A stretch of 64,000 nt of DNA from Niabella sp. (GCF_030150205.1 NZ_JASLGT010000020.1:62001-126000); one strand, 5' to 3'; shown: positions 32,558-41,697, counted from the first letter of the stretch. Program-made: numbers and translations. The notes: a model not told the origin generated them from the letters alone.

Positions 32558-33229
32558 TTAAATACGGGCACTATTGGTGCGTTTAACGGGAGTGCGCTGT
32601 GTTTTCACCGTTGGGCGCTTTTTGTGGCTGGTAATGGTAGCAGCCTTCTGCCGGTTGTAGCGGTTTGCAGCTGGCTTGCGGGAAGCTGTATGCCTTGTAT
32701 CGGAAACTGCAATCCTATTCGCGGCGGTTTCATGCACAACAGGAGCTGCCCGGCGACCATTAGACGATTTGATATTCCCATTACCGATGTGGATGGAATG
32801 CGTTCCGTTTGGATTTACGATGGTTTTTGTTGCTCCGTTATTAAGAATGGTTGAGTGCGTACCATCGGGGTTAACGATTGTTTTCGTGCGGCCGTTATTA
32901 ACGATCGTAGCGTGTGTTCCGTTTGGATTTACGATGGTTTTTGTTGCTCCGTTATCAATAATGGTTGAATGCGTGCCATCGGGGTTAACGATTGTTTTCG
33001 TGCTGCCGTTATTAATGATCGTAGCGTGTGTTCCGTTTGGATTTACGATGGTTTTTGCTGCCCCGTTATCAATAATGGTTGAATGCGTACCATCGGGGTT
33101 AACGATTGTTTTTGTTGTTCCATTATTGATAACCACCGAATGTGTACCATCTGAATTGACAATAATGGTTTGTGTCATGCCCGGATACGCTAAAATTACA
33201 TCAATAATCAGCAGCAAAGGCCATTTCAT
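32558..33229 (-). CDS. Secreted 19-residue-repeat protein with basic tail
   Basis: The 223-residue protein starts with a signal-like segment (MKWPLLLIIDVILAYPGMTQ). Residues 21-142 consist of about seven 19-residue units of the form TKTIVNPDGTHSTIIDNGA. Units with P-D-G-T-H-S alternate with P-N-G-T-H-A, giving a 38-residue higher-order period. Short strands and turns (N-P-x-G, D-N-G) suggest a beta-solenoid or stacked hairpins. Residues 143-223 are very basic (R, K, T). Function is unknown; it is not a family I recognise. Confidence 0.65.
   Translation of the reverse strand: MKWPLLLIIDVILAYPGMTQTIIVNSDGTHSVVINNGTTKTIVNPDGTHSTIIDNGAAKTIVNPNGTHATIINNGSTKTIVNPDGTHSTIIDNGATKTIVNPNGTHATIVNNGRTKTIVNPDGTHSTILNNGATKTIVNPNGTHSIHIGNGNIKSSNGRRAAPVVHETAANRIAVSDTRHTASRKPAANRYNRQKAATITSHKKRPTVKTQRTPVKRTNSARI
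32804..33172 (-). repeat. Tandem 57-bp repeats (114-bp higher-order unit)
   Basis: This coding stretch holds the seven 19-codon repeats. Alternate units are more alike than neighbours, which points to growth by duplication of a two-unit block. Copy number is likely to vary between strains. Confidence 0.85.
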
Positions 33230-33264
33230 ATAAAAGTATTTATGCCCAATTTACGACAGGCGAA

Positions 33265-34005
33265 TCAAAAATTTTTTGTAAAAATTGCCTGTACCGTTCT
33301 GTCCTGCAGCAACCGGTGCCCCGCTTCCAGTACATAAGTATGGGCAAGTGCTTCGATGTTTTTTACAAACCGGTCGCCACGTTTTGCAGGAATCACATTG
33401 TCGTATCTTCCAAAATAAAGCTGCGCGGGTGTTTGCCGTTGAGCAATTGTTTTTTTTATCTGTGCGATATCGGGTTTAAAAAATCGGAATGCGGTCCATG
33501 TGGTATACAGCATTTTGCGTACCTGCGACTGGTGGAGGTAATGAACCGCAAACTTTTTAACCCCCGCATTAATGATCCCGGCCTTATGCAGCGCTCCCGC
33601 AAATTTTATCAGCCATCCCGGCTTTTTCATAGTCCTGGCAAAAAGACGATTGCCTGGTATGGTATGTGCAGCGCACCAATACCAGAAGCTCATTTTCAAG
33701 CCATCCGGGGCCAGCAATACCAGCTGCTGAACATTTTGAGGATATTGCTGGTAATAGGAAAGACATATACGTCCGCCCAGGCTGAATCCCACCAGGATTA
33801 CCGGCTGTACGGCATTAAAAGATTCTTCGTTCAATAAATGCTGTATGATTTCATGAAGCTGGGCCGGCGTAAAACGGAGCCCTTCCCTCCATTGGGTACT
33901 ACCATGAAACGGTGCATCAATGGCAATGATGGTATACTGATTGGCACTGTTTTTAAGCACCGAAAACGACTGCGCCGATTCGTTGAAACCATGAAAACAG
34001 ATCAC
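33265..34005 (-). CDS. Alpha/beta hydrolase, unusual or lost start codon
   Basis: The protein has the fold's oxyanion segment FHGFNES, nucleophile elbow VGFSLGG (Ser), acidic residue in FGRYDNVIP and His in LEAGHRLL, so the triad is present. The first possible GTG/ATG start is GTG 34005, which cuts off the usual first strands. In the same frame upstream, codons for YLLYRQSVISYGVSGTGPQP give a good N-terminus, but no ATG exists before the stop; a CTG at 34077 is the best alternative. The substrate is unknown. It is 35 bp upstream of the repeat-protein gene. Confidence 0.75.
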   Translation of the reverse strand: MICFHGFNESAQSFSVLKNSANQYTIIAIDAPFHGSTQWREGLRFTPAQLHEIIQHLLNEESFNAVQPVILVGFSLGGRICLSYYQQYPQNVQQLVLLAPDGLKMSFWYWCAAHTIPGNRLFARTMKKPGWLIKFAGALHKAGIINAGVKKFAVHYLHQSQVRKMLYTTWTAFRFFKPDIAQIKKTIAQRQTPAQLYFGRYDNVIPAKRGDRFVKNIEALAHTYVLEAGHRLLQDRTVQAIFTKNF

Positions 34006-34327
34006 CGGTTGCGGCCCGGTGCCGCTAACGCCATAACTAATGACCGATTGCCTGTATAAAAGGTACTGCTGTTTCAGATCCGCTGTTGAGTTGCTGCAAT
34101 TTCGGTTTTTTTATGGCCGGCCGGTTAAACGATAACATTTTTATTCCTGGAGTGGCACTTGATGACATGCACTATGGCTTATCCCCCCCTGATCTATATT
34201 CCGTCGAATTAAAAAGAGTACCACTTTTGCGATCCGGCACTAAAAATGCAGTTTCATCACAAAAAAACAGCAATTCGTTACATGGGGTGAATGCAAGCGG
34301 AGCCGGATGCATACTTTTGGTAAAAAG

Positions 34328-34915
34328 ATGCGTTTTACCATAGGTTGCCTTTTAGTGCTTGCAATGACCGGTAGCTGCGATAAAAAAAAGGATCCGCCGC
34401 TACAGGATCCGCCGGGAGCAACCATACAATATGTTGACCTGCACAACCGGGCCATCACCTTTGGCCAGCAGGCATCGGTTGATGCGGATGGTAACGGAAC
34501 GGATGACCTGATTTTCAGAACATCGCTGCTGGGAGATCCCATCAATAAAGAAGACAAACAGCAATGGAAGGTGCAGGGGTATGCCACTACCCGGTTGCCG
34601 GTGAATACAGACGACCATATCCCCGTGATCCCTCAAAAACAACGGATCGGTATTGAAGATTTTAACGGCTATCACTGGGCAGAAGGGGTTGCCGCTTTGC
34701 TGGCAGAAAAAGTAACAAATGCCAATGACCAGGTCTTTTGGCGGGGCGATTGGACGGCCGCAGATCACCTGTTTATTCCTTTTAGGATCACGCGCAACAG
34801 CCGCATTTATACCGGATGGGTTGAGGTGAGCTTTAGCAAGATCCAGGAACAATTAATATTACACCGGGCCGCTCTTTCCACAAAAGAGAACCAGGCCATC
34901 GAAACCGGTAGCTAA
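34328..34915 (+). CDS. Lipoprotein of unknown function
   Basis: ATG 34328 gives the signal MRFTIGCLLVLAMTGSC with a lipobox Cys at residue 17; the frame also includes an ATG at 34307. The mature 180 residues are not recognised. A D-A-D-G-N-G-T-D-D segment resembles calcium-binding loops of FG-GAP/EF-type repeats. The gene is alone and followed by a strong terminator. The roughly 230-300 bp upstream, to the hydrolase gene, shows no further gene. Confidence 0.65.
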   Translation: MRFTIGCLLVLAMTGSCDKKKDPPLQDPPGATIQYVDLHNRAITFGQQASVDADGNGTDDLIFRTSLLGDPINKEDKQQWKVQGYATTRLPVNTDDHIPVIPQKQRIGIEDFNGYHWAEGVAALLAEKVTNANDQVFWRGDWTAADHLFIPFRITRNSRIYTGWVEVSFSKIQEQLILHRAALSTKENQAIETGS

Positions 34916-34957
34916 CGTTTCATATTTACGAATCATCCCTGAAATGGGGTGGCCAAA

Positions 34958-35016
34958 GGCGGTATCAAAAGTCTTATTTCCCAACGGAGCAGGACTTTTG
35001 ATGCCGCCGTTTTTTT
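34958..35016 (+). terminator. Intrinsic terminator of the lipoprotein gene
   Basis: A 16-bp stem (34958-34973 with 34993-35008, one G-T pair) with a 19-nt loop is followed by a run of T from 35010. It separates the lipoprotein gene from the marR promoter. Confidence 0.85.
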
Positions 35017-35050
35017 ATTTGTTTTATTGAGCGGAATCAATCCCGAAAAG

Positions 35051-35099
35051 TTGGATGGATGAAAAAATAAACTAACTTTGGTTAGTTGTTAAAACAACT
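35051..35099 (+). promoter_or_regulatory. marR promoter with overlapping inverted repeats
   Basis: TTG (35051-35053) and TAACTTTG (35073-35080) are 19 bp apart, a full Bacteroidota promoter. A perfect inverted repeat AACTAAC-TTTG-GTTAGTT (35070-35087) covers the -7 box, and a second, AGTTGTT-AA-AACAACT (35084-35099), covers the start of transcription. They are probable operators for the MarR protein encoded just after. Confidence 0.75.
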
Positions 35100-35101
35100 A
35101 T

Positions 35102-35542
35102 ATGCCAAACAACCAATTTAAAAAAAGTGAATTGTACAGCTTCATCACCGGTGTAGCCAGTACGGCTATTGCCCGGAGGTTGCAGAAGAAGTTCAACCAG
35201 GCAGATCTGAGTCTGACCATCGAACAGTGGAGCGTGTTGTACCACTTATGGAAAGAAGATGGCATTAGTCAGCAGGACCTTTGTAAGGCCACTTTCCGGG
35301 ATAAGCCCAGCATGACGCGGCTGGTAGATAACCTGGAAAAAGCAGGAATGGTAAAACGGATCTCTTCGCGGTCCGATCGCAGAAAGAACCTGATTTATCT
35401 CACAGACCGTGCAAAGGAAATGCAGGAAACCTGTTACGGCTTTGCAGAGGAAACCGTGGAAGAAGCACTTTCCGGTGTAAGCCAGGATAAAATTGAGGTT
35501 TGTAAAGAAGTGCTGAAGATTGTATATGAGAATTTAAGGTAA
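35102..35542 (+). CDS. MarR family transcriptional regulator
   Basis: The 146-residue protein has the MarR winged helix: helix-turn-helix ISQQDLCKATFRDKPSMTRLV and the wing KRISSRSDRRKNLIYLT. Dimers of this family repress their own operon until a ligand, often a phenolic or fatty acyl compound, binds. The inverted repeats over its promoter fit autorepression. The acyl-CoA dehydrogenase gene follows 95 bp later, so it may sense an acyl-CoA or related compound. Confidence 0.92.
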   Translation: MPNNQFKKSELYSFITGVASTAIARRLQKKFNQADLSLTIEQWSVLYHLWKEDGISQQDLCKATFRDKPSMTRLVDNLEKAGMVKRISSRSDRRKNLIYLTDRAKEMQETCYGFAEETVEEALSGVSQDKIEVCKEVLKIVYENLR

Positions 35543-35637
35543 GAATGAGCGTTCAGCATTACCCTTCAGTTATCAGCGAACAGCTGACGACTGATAACAG
35601 AATGCCTCAACATTTTAAAACTTAAAAAACAAAAACA

Positions 35638-37431
35638 ATGGATGCTGCTGTAAACAATGAAACAATTACCAAAGGGGCAGAGTGGCTGATAAAAGAACAG
35701 GACCCGGCCGGAACATTTATTGCCAACGACTTTGATGAAGAGCAGTTGATGATACGTGATCTGTGTAACCAGTTCCTGGAAGCGGAGGTATGGCCCAACC
35801 TGGACCGGATTGATAGTATGGAGCCGGGGCTGATGAAATCGCTGGTACAAAAAGCCGGGGAACAGGGGCTATTGGCCACTTCGTTTCCCGAAGAATACGG
35901 CGGACTGGGAAAGGATTTTGTAACCTCCACCATTATCAATGAATACCTGGGTGCGGGGCATTCTTTTTCCGTGGCAATTGCGGCGCATACGGGTATCGGA
36001 ACCCTGCCTATCTTATATTTTGGCAATCCTGACCAAAAACAAAAGTATATTCCCAAACTGATCACCGGTGAGTGGACGGGCGCTTATGGGCTTACAGAAC
36101 CTAACAGTGGTAGTGATGCCCTAAGTGCAAAAACCACGGCTAAGCTGAGCGAGGACGGCAAATATTATTTATTGAACGGACAGAAATGTTGGATCACCAA
36201 TGGTGGTTTTGCGGATGTATATACGGTTTTTGCAAAAGTAGATGGTGATAAATTTACCGGCTTTATTGTAGAACGAGGTATGGAAGGTTTTACCCAAGGA
36301 CCGGAGGAACAGAAGATGGGGATCAAAGGATCTTCTACCGTACAACTGTATTTTCAGGATGCGAAAGTACCGGTTGAAAATGTGCTGGGTGAGATTGGCA
36401 AAGGACATAAGATCGCCTTTAATATATTAAACATCGGGCGTCTGAAACTTTGCGCAGCGGCCCTGGGCGGTGCGCGCAAGGCGTTTAATATTTCGCTGGA
36501 GTATGCAAAAACACGGGAACAGTTCAAGCAGCCGATCAGCAATTTCGGGGCCATTAAACACAAGTTGGCGGAAATGGCCATTGGCATGTTTGCAGCGGAA
36601 TCGGCCCTGTACCGCACGGCAAAATGGATCGACCGGTTTGAACAGAAATTACTGGATGAAGGTAAGCCCTTTAATGAAGCATTGCTGGGAGCGGCAGAGG
36701 AATATGCTATTGAATGTGCCATGTTAAAAGTTTTTGGAAGCGAGTTGCTGGACTTTGTAGTGGATGAAGGCGTGCAGATACACGGTGGTAACGGGTTTAG
36801 CGCTGAGTATAATATTTCAAGAGCTTATCGCGACAGCCGGATCAACCGTATTTATGAAGGTACCAACGAGATTAACCGGTTGCTGATTTTGGATATGACC
36901 CTGAAACGCGCAATGCAGGGGCGGCTGAACCTGATGGGACCGGCAATGGAAGTACAAAAGGAACTGATGAGTATACCAGACTTTGGTAGTGAGGATGAAA
37001 CACCGTTTGCGGAAGAGCGCAAGCTGATCGCCAATCTTAAAAAAGCCATCCTGATGGTGGCCGGTGCTGCCGCACAAAAACTAATGATGAAAATCGAAGG
37101 GGAACAGGAGATCCTGATGCATATTGCCGATATGGCAATGGACGTATTTCATGCAGAAAGCGTGCTGCTACGTACTATGAAAACGGCCGCAACCAGGGGC
37201 GATGCAGCTGCAGCCGACTATGCGGATATGACCCGGGTGTACCTGTATGACGCGGCAGATAAGATCAATAAAGCCGGTAAAGACGCCATCAATGGGTTTG
37301 CCGAAGGCGATGAGCAACGCATGATCCTGATGGGATTAAAACGGTTTACCAAGGCTCAGCCTTTTAACAGCAAGGAGGCACGTCGCCGTATTGCAGACAA
37401 ATTAATTAATACCGGCTATTACTATTTTTAA
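35638..37431 (+). CDS. Acyl-CoA dehydrogenase (long, VLCAD-like)
   Basis: The 597-residue protein has the acyl-CoA dehydrogenase core (about residues 30-420): GLTEPNSGSDA and CWITNGG for FAD binding, REQFKQPISNFGAIKH, and the catalytic Glu in RIYEGTNEINR. A C-terminal helical extension of about 170 residues matches very-long-chain/ACAD9-like forms, which are often membrane-associated. It oxidises fatty acyl-CoA in beta-oxidation. It lies downstream of marR and ends in a terminator. Confidence 0.93.
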   Translation: MDAAVNNETITKGAEWLIKEQDPAGTFIANDFDEEQLMIRDLCNQFLEAEVWPNLDRIDSMEPGLMKSLVQKAGEQGLLATSFPEEYGGLGKDFVTSTIINEYLGAGHSFSVAIAAHTGIGTLPILYFGNPDQKQKYIPKLITGEWTGAYGLTEPNSGSDALSAKTTAKLSEDGKYYLLNGQKCWITNGGFADVYTVFAKVDGDKFTGFIVERGMEGFTQGPEEQKMGIKGSSTVQLYFQDAKVPVENVLGEIGKGHKIAFNILNIGRLKLCAAALGGARKAFNISLEYAKTREQFKQPISNFGAIKHKLAEMAIGMFAAESALYRTAKWIDRFEQKLLDEGKPFNEALLGAAEEYAIECAMLKVFGSELLDFVVDEGVQIHGGNGFSAEYNISRAYRDSRINRIYEGTNEINRLLILDMTLKRAMQGRLNLMGPAMEVQKELMSIPDFGSEDETPFAEERKLIANLKKAILMVAGAAAQKLMMKIEGEQEILMHIADMAMDVFHAESVLLRTMKTAATRGDAAAADYADMTRVYLYDAADKINKAGKDAINGFAEGDEQRMILMGLKRFTKAQPFNSKEARRRIADKLINTGYYYF

Positions 37432-37457
37432 TACCCTCCGTATGAACATTGAGAAAT

Positions 37458-37479
37458 CGGGGCCCTGCCCCGTTTTTTT
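37458..37479 (+). terminator. Intrinsic terminator of the acyl-CoA dehydrogenase gene
   Basis: CGGGGC (37458-37463) and GCCCCG (37467-37472) form a tight hairpin with a 3-nt loop followed by seven T, 27 bp after the stop. Confidence 0.85.
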
Positions 37480-37515
37480 ATGAAAAGAGGCCAGGCTACA
37501 TTAAATGGTGTGCCA

Positions 37516-37534
37516 CCCCCCCCCCAAAAAAAAA
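37516..37534 (+). repeat. Homopolymer junction C10-A9
   Basis: Ten C (37516-37525) are followed by nine A (37526-37534) in the gap between the terminator and the next promoter. Such tracts slip easily during replication and sequencing. No gene lies in the rest of this 288-bp gap. Confidence 0.9.
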
Positions 37535-37693
37535 TCTTAAATATATAAATGCCTTGTATTGAGGTTTGTTCTCCCCGTAACAACGATTGGCAACAAACAC
37601 GGTAATTGTTTTGAAGTCGCTCTTTCTTATGTTCGGCCGTATTGTACAAAGGAATTGGCCGGTTAAAAATTTTTTCGTTGTTAATGGAGCTTT

Positions 37694-37701
37694 TATATTT
37701 G
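37694..37701 (+). promoter_or_regulatory. Putative -7 box of the DUF3857 pair (TATATTTG)
   Basis: TATATTTG matches TAnnTTTG and ends 18 bp before the ATG at 37720. A TTG lies nearer than usual (about 15 bp), so the -33 element is uncertain. Confidence 0.45.
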
Positions 37702-37719
37702 TTGCTGGAATTAACTATT

Positions 37720-39741
37720 ATGAGAACGACTTTATTTTCTGTACTGCTTTTATTGACATTTTTTTTATTCCCGATTGCCGATGCCCAGGAAGGGACTAAT
37801 CTCAAATTTGGTAAGGTTACGGCTGCTGATTTTACGCTCCATTCGCCTGTAGTGGACTCTAATTCCAGTGCCGTGGTGCTGGCCGATGTTGGTTCTTCCC
37901 GGATCGAGGGAAACAACAAGGGCTGGTTTTCGCTGATCCATAAGCGTACTACACGAATCAAAATACTGAATAAAAAGGGTTTTGATGCGGGTAACGTATC
38001 TATTGAGCTGTATGTATCTCCCGAAGGTGAAGAAAAACTAACCGATGTAAAAGGCATTACCTACAACCTGGAAAACGGCACGGTACAGCAAACAAAGCTG
38101 GAGGCTGCAAATATTTTTAAGGAAAAACAGGACCGGCGCTGGACTGCACGTAAATTTACATTCCCAAATCTAAAGGAAGGGTCGATCCTGGAATATACTT
38201 ACACCATTGAATCGGAATTCTTATTCAACCTAAGGCCCTGGGAGTTCCAGGGAGCTTATCCCCGGCTATTTACGCAGTATACCGTTTACATTCCTGAGTT
38301 CTTTCAATATGTATTTTTATCACAGGGCTATATACCATTGAAAAACGCCAAGAAAGATGTTTTTAAAACCTGGTCGGTGTCGGAGTCAAACGGAACCCAG
38401 GCCACAGAACACTACTCGCTTACGGGTTATGAAACGCAAAACACCTGGTCTGCAACAGATGTTCCGGCATTAAAAGAAGAGCCGTTTACTTCTTCGCTTC
38501 ACAACCATAATTCCAAGATCGATTTTCAGCTTTCCCAGTATCGCTTTCCCAATACACCGGTTAAAGACATCATGGGGAACTGGGTTACTGCCAGTGAACA
38601 ATTGTTAAAACATGAAAATTTTGGGGCGGAGATCACCAGGCCCAATTTCTGGCTGAATGATGTGGTAAAAGAGATTATACCCGCGGGCGCCAGTGAGCTG
38701 GAGGCGGTACAGGCACTGTATTCCTTTGTGAGGGACCATTTCACAACCACCCAGGCAAACGGTTTTTATATTTCTGACCAAACTACCCTGAAAGACGTAT
38801 ACCGGAAAAAAAGCGGAACGGTTGCGGAGGTCAACATGCTGTTGATTGCTATGCTGAAACAGCGGGGGATCGCCGTAAATCCGGTGTTGCTCAGCACCCG
38901 CAGTCATGGCTGGGCAAACCCCTTTTACCCGCTGCTGGGCCGGTACAATTATATTATCTGCACTGCCCGGGTAGACGGAAAATCTTATTATCTGGATGCC
39001 ACACGGCCCCGGTTGGGTTTTGGAAAACTACCGGCCGAATGCTATAACGGCATGGGATTTATGGTAAGTACCACACCACAGAATATAAACTTTGATCCGG
39101 ACTCATTGCGTGAACAAAAAACAACCCTGCTATTCCTGGTGAATAAAGCGGATGGAAAGGGGCTGGAAGGTTCTTTTAGCAGTACGCCCGGCTATTATGA
39201 ATCGTTCCGGATAAGAGATCAGCTGGCAACAAAGGACATGGATAGCTATTTTAAAGAGGCTGAAAAATCCTATTCTTTTCCAATGAAGTTATCTGATACC
39301 CAGGTCGATTCATTAAAAAAGTTTGATTTTCCGGTCACCGTGAGATATAAAATGAGTTTTGACACAGAGGGGGAAGACATGATTTACCTGAACCCCATGT
39401 TCGGGGAAGCAGTAAAGTCAAATCCTTTTGTTTCTGCAGAACGGAAGTACCCGGTAGAAATGCCGTTTACCATGTATCAGGTATTTGTGCTTAATATGGA
39501 ATTGCCAAAGGGATATGAAGTGGAGGAACTGCCAAAATCAACACGGGTGATGCTCAACGATAACGAGGGTATGTTTGAGTATCTCATCAGCTCCTCCGGC
39601 GGAAGGATTATGCTGCAGAGCAAGATTGATATCCGGAAAACAACTTTCCAGGCAGAGGACTACCAGACGCTGCGGGATTTTTTTGGTCATATTGCAAAAA
39701 AACACGGCGAGCAGGTTGTATTAAAAAAAATCAAACAGTGA
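37720..39741 (+). CDS. Secreted DUF3857/transglutaminase-like protein, catalytic site degenerate
   Basis: From ATG 37720 the 673-residue protein has a signal peptide (MRTTLFSVLLLLTFFLFPIADAQ), an N-terminal DUF3857 beta domain, and a transglutaminase-like domain near residues 290-420. The usual catalytic Cys position reads SGTVAEVN, the His position reads YNYII, and only the Asp in YYLDATRP remains. It is therefore probably non-enzymatic. Its stop overlaps the start of the second DUF3857 gene (TGATG), so the two are translationally coupled. Confidence 0.85.
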   Translation: MRTTLFSVLLLLTFFLFPIADAQEGTNLKFGKVTAADFTLHSPVVDSNSSAVVLADVGSSRIEGNNKGWFSLIHKRTTRIKILNKKGFDAGNVSIELYVSPEGEEKLTDVKGITYNLENGTVQQTKLEAANIFKEKQDRRWTARKFTFPNLKEGSILEYTYTIESEFLFNLRPWEFQGAYPRLFTQYTVYIPEFFQYVFLSQGYIPLKNAKKDVFKTWSVSESNGTQATEHYSLTGYETQNTWSATDVPALKEEPFTSSLHNHNSKIDFQLSQYRFPNTPVKDIMGNWVTASEQLLKHENFGAEITRPNFWLNDVVKEIIPAGASELEAVQALYSFVRDHFTTTQANGFYISDQTTLKDVYRKKSGTVAEVNMLLIAMLKQRGIAVNPVLLSTRSHGWANPFYPLLGRYNYIICTARVDGKSYYLDATRPRLGFGKLPAECYNGMGFMVSTTPQNINFDPDSLREQKTTLLFLVNKADGKGLEGSFSSTPGYYESFRIRDQLATKDMDSYFKEAEKSYSFPMKLSDTQVDSLKKFDFPVTVRYKMSFDTEGEDMIYLNPMFGEAVKSNPFVSAERKYPVEMPFTMYQVFVLNMELPKGYEVEELPKSTRVMLNDNEGMFEYLISSSGGRIMLQSKIDIRKTTFQAEDYQTLRDFFGHIAKKHGEQVVLKKIKQ

Positions 39742-41660
39742 TGAAGGCATTTTTTCCCAGCACTGCTGCGCTCTTTCTTATTGTAGTACTATGGCCGGTA
39801 CTGGCCAGGGCTGAGTATCCGGTGAGCTCCATTCCGGAGGCCCTGCTAAAAAAGGCAGACCTGGTTAAGCGCCTGGATGAAACCACCATAGAAGTACGGA
39901 ATATCGGAAAGGCCATCTATCGCAGACACTACGTGTACACCATTCTTAGTGAGGCCGCAGACGAGTACAGCGCTCTTGTTGTGGGCTATGATAAGTTCCG
40001 GCTGATCAATGATATTTCCGGAACACTTTATAGTTCCGATGGAAAAAAGCTACGATCGGTAAAGCGGAAAGACATCCAGGACGGCAGTGGAACGGATGGG
40101 TCCAGTCTGATTACAGACGGAAGATACAAATACCATAATTTTTATTACAAAGAGTATCCTTATACTATTGAATATGATATGGTAATGGAGTTGAACGGGT
40201 TGTTTTACTTTCCGGAATGGATACCGCAGAGCGGTCCAAAAGTGGCAGTGGAAAACAGCCGGCTTATTTTTGAAACCCCAAAGGATTACAATCTGCGCTA
40301 TAAGATGTTTCATTATACCGGAGCACCACAGGTGAAGGACCTGAAAAATACAAAGATGCTTTCCTGGGAGCTGGGGCCGGTACCGGCCCGGGAGGAAGAA
40401 GCTTTTGCACCGGAATGGAACCAGTTGGTGACCCGTGTGTTAACGGCACCTTCGGATTTTGAGATCGGAGGCTATAAGGGAAATATGGATACCTGGCAGC
40501 AGTTTGGAAAATTTATGACCACGCTTTATGCCGGGCGCGATGTGTTGCCGGCCGGTATGAAAACAAAAGTGCAGGAGCTAACGGCCGGGTTGAAAACCCG
40601 GGAAGAAAAAATTGATACCCTGTATCGCTATATGCAACACAACGCGCGCTATATCAGTATTCAGCTGGGCATAGGTGGATGGCAGCCGCTGGATGCCACC
40701 TATGTTGCTGAAAAAAAGTATGGCGATTGCAAGGCCTTGTCGAATTATATGGTGGCACTGTTAAAAGAAGCAGGGATCAAAGCTCATTCTGTGCTGATTA
40801 CCGCAGGAGCCGATGATAAAGAGCTGGTGAGTGATTTTCCGTCTAATCAGTTTAACCATGTGATCGTTTGCGTACCCGGGGCACGGGATTCCATATGGCT
40901 GGAATGTACCAGCCAAACCGTTTCACCGGGGTATATGGGAGGCTTCACCGGCGACCGTGAGGCCTTGCTGATTGATGATGCAGACAGCCGGCTGGTACGA
41001 ACACCCGCTTATCTTAAGTCGGAAAATACGCAGTACCGGGTGATTGATGCCCGGCTGGATGCGGCAGGTACATTAGACGCAGCTGTTACAACCCGTTGCA
41101 CGGGGCTGCTGCAGGATGACCTGCATGGCGTGATACACGGCCTTTCGGATGAAGAGCAGCAAAAAAGACTGCGCAGCCATTTTTCGCTTCCTAATTATGA
41201 AATCAATTCGTTTAATTACAAGGAAGCGGGGAGCAATACCATTCCGGCTGTTACCGAAAAAGTGCAGCTGGTATCGAAAAATTATGCAACCATTACCGGG
41301 AAACGCCTGTTTATTGCACCCAATATTCTGGCAGTTGATACCCGTAAACTTTTGGATGAGGAAAAACGGGAAGAAGAAATTGTTTATCCTTATGGTTTCA
41401 AAAAGTCAGATAGCGTTTCAATCAGGATCCCACAAGGTTACGTCATAGAGTCGATGCCCAAGGCCGTAACGGTGAAAAATGCATTTGGTGTATATGAGAT
41501 CCGGTTTGAATTAAAGGAAGATATCATCAGCATGACCCGCCTGTATGAGCGTAACAGCGGCCGTTTTCCGGCCAGCGATTATAAAACAATGGCCGATTTT
41601 TACAATAAGGTTTATGCCGCAGACCGGGCACGAATGGTATTGGTGAAAAAAGGAGAATAG
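39741..41660 (+). CDS. Secreted DUF3857/transglutaminase-like protein with Cys and His
   Basis: From ATG 39741 (a GTG lies one codon earlier) the 639-residue protein has a signal peptide ending LARA near residue 24, a DUF3857 domain and a transglutaminase-like domain with the catalytic Cys in KYGDCKALSNY and His in FNHVIVCV. The third position is Glu (WLECTSQT) instead of the usual Asp. It probably acts in the periplasm on proteins or peptides. It overlaps the previous gene by one base. Confidence 0.88.
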   Translation: MKAFFPSTAALFLIVVLWPVLARAEYPVSSIPEALLKKADLVKRLDETTIEVRNIGKAIYRRHYVYTILSEAADEYSALVVGYDKFRLINDISGTLYSSDGKKLRSVKRKDIQDGSGTDGSSLITDGRYKYHNFYYKEYPYTIEYDMVMELNGLFYFPEWIPQSGPKVAVENSRLIFETPKDYNLRYKMFHYTGAPQVKDLKNTKMLSWELGPVPAREEEAFAPEWNQLVTRVLTAPSDFEIGGYKGNMDTWQQFGKFMTTLYAGRDVLPAGMKTKVQELTAGLKTREEKIDTLYRYMQHNARYISIQLGIGGWQPLDATYVAEKKYGDCKALSNYMVALLKEAGIKAHSVLITAGADDKELVSDFPSNQFNHVIVCVPGARDSIWLECTSQTVSPGYMGGFTGDREALLIDDADSRLVRTPAYLKSENTQYRVIDARLDAAGTLDAAVTTRCTGLLQDDLHGVIHGLSDEEQQKRLRSHFSLPNYEINSFNYKEAGSNTIPAVTEKVQLVSKNYATITGKRLFIAPNILAVDTRKLLDEEKREEEIVYPYGFKKSDSVSIRIPQGYVIESMPKAVTVKNAFGVYEIRFELKEDIISMTRLYERNSGRFPASDYKTMADFYNKVYAADRARMVLVKKGE

Positions 41661-41697
41661 ATACATATCGGATAGCTTTCCGGCAGGAGCATTGAAC

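Noticed and set aside
32804..33172. CRISPR array at the tandem repeats
   Set aside because: The repeats are contiguous 57-bp coding units in one frame with no unique spacers.
32676..33233. Plus-strand open frame of 185 codons opposite the repeat-protein gene
   Set aside because: It mirrors the 57-bp repeats of the minus-strand gene and lacks start or signal features of its own.
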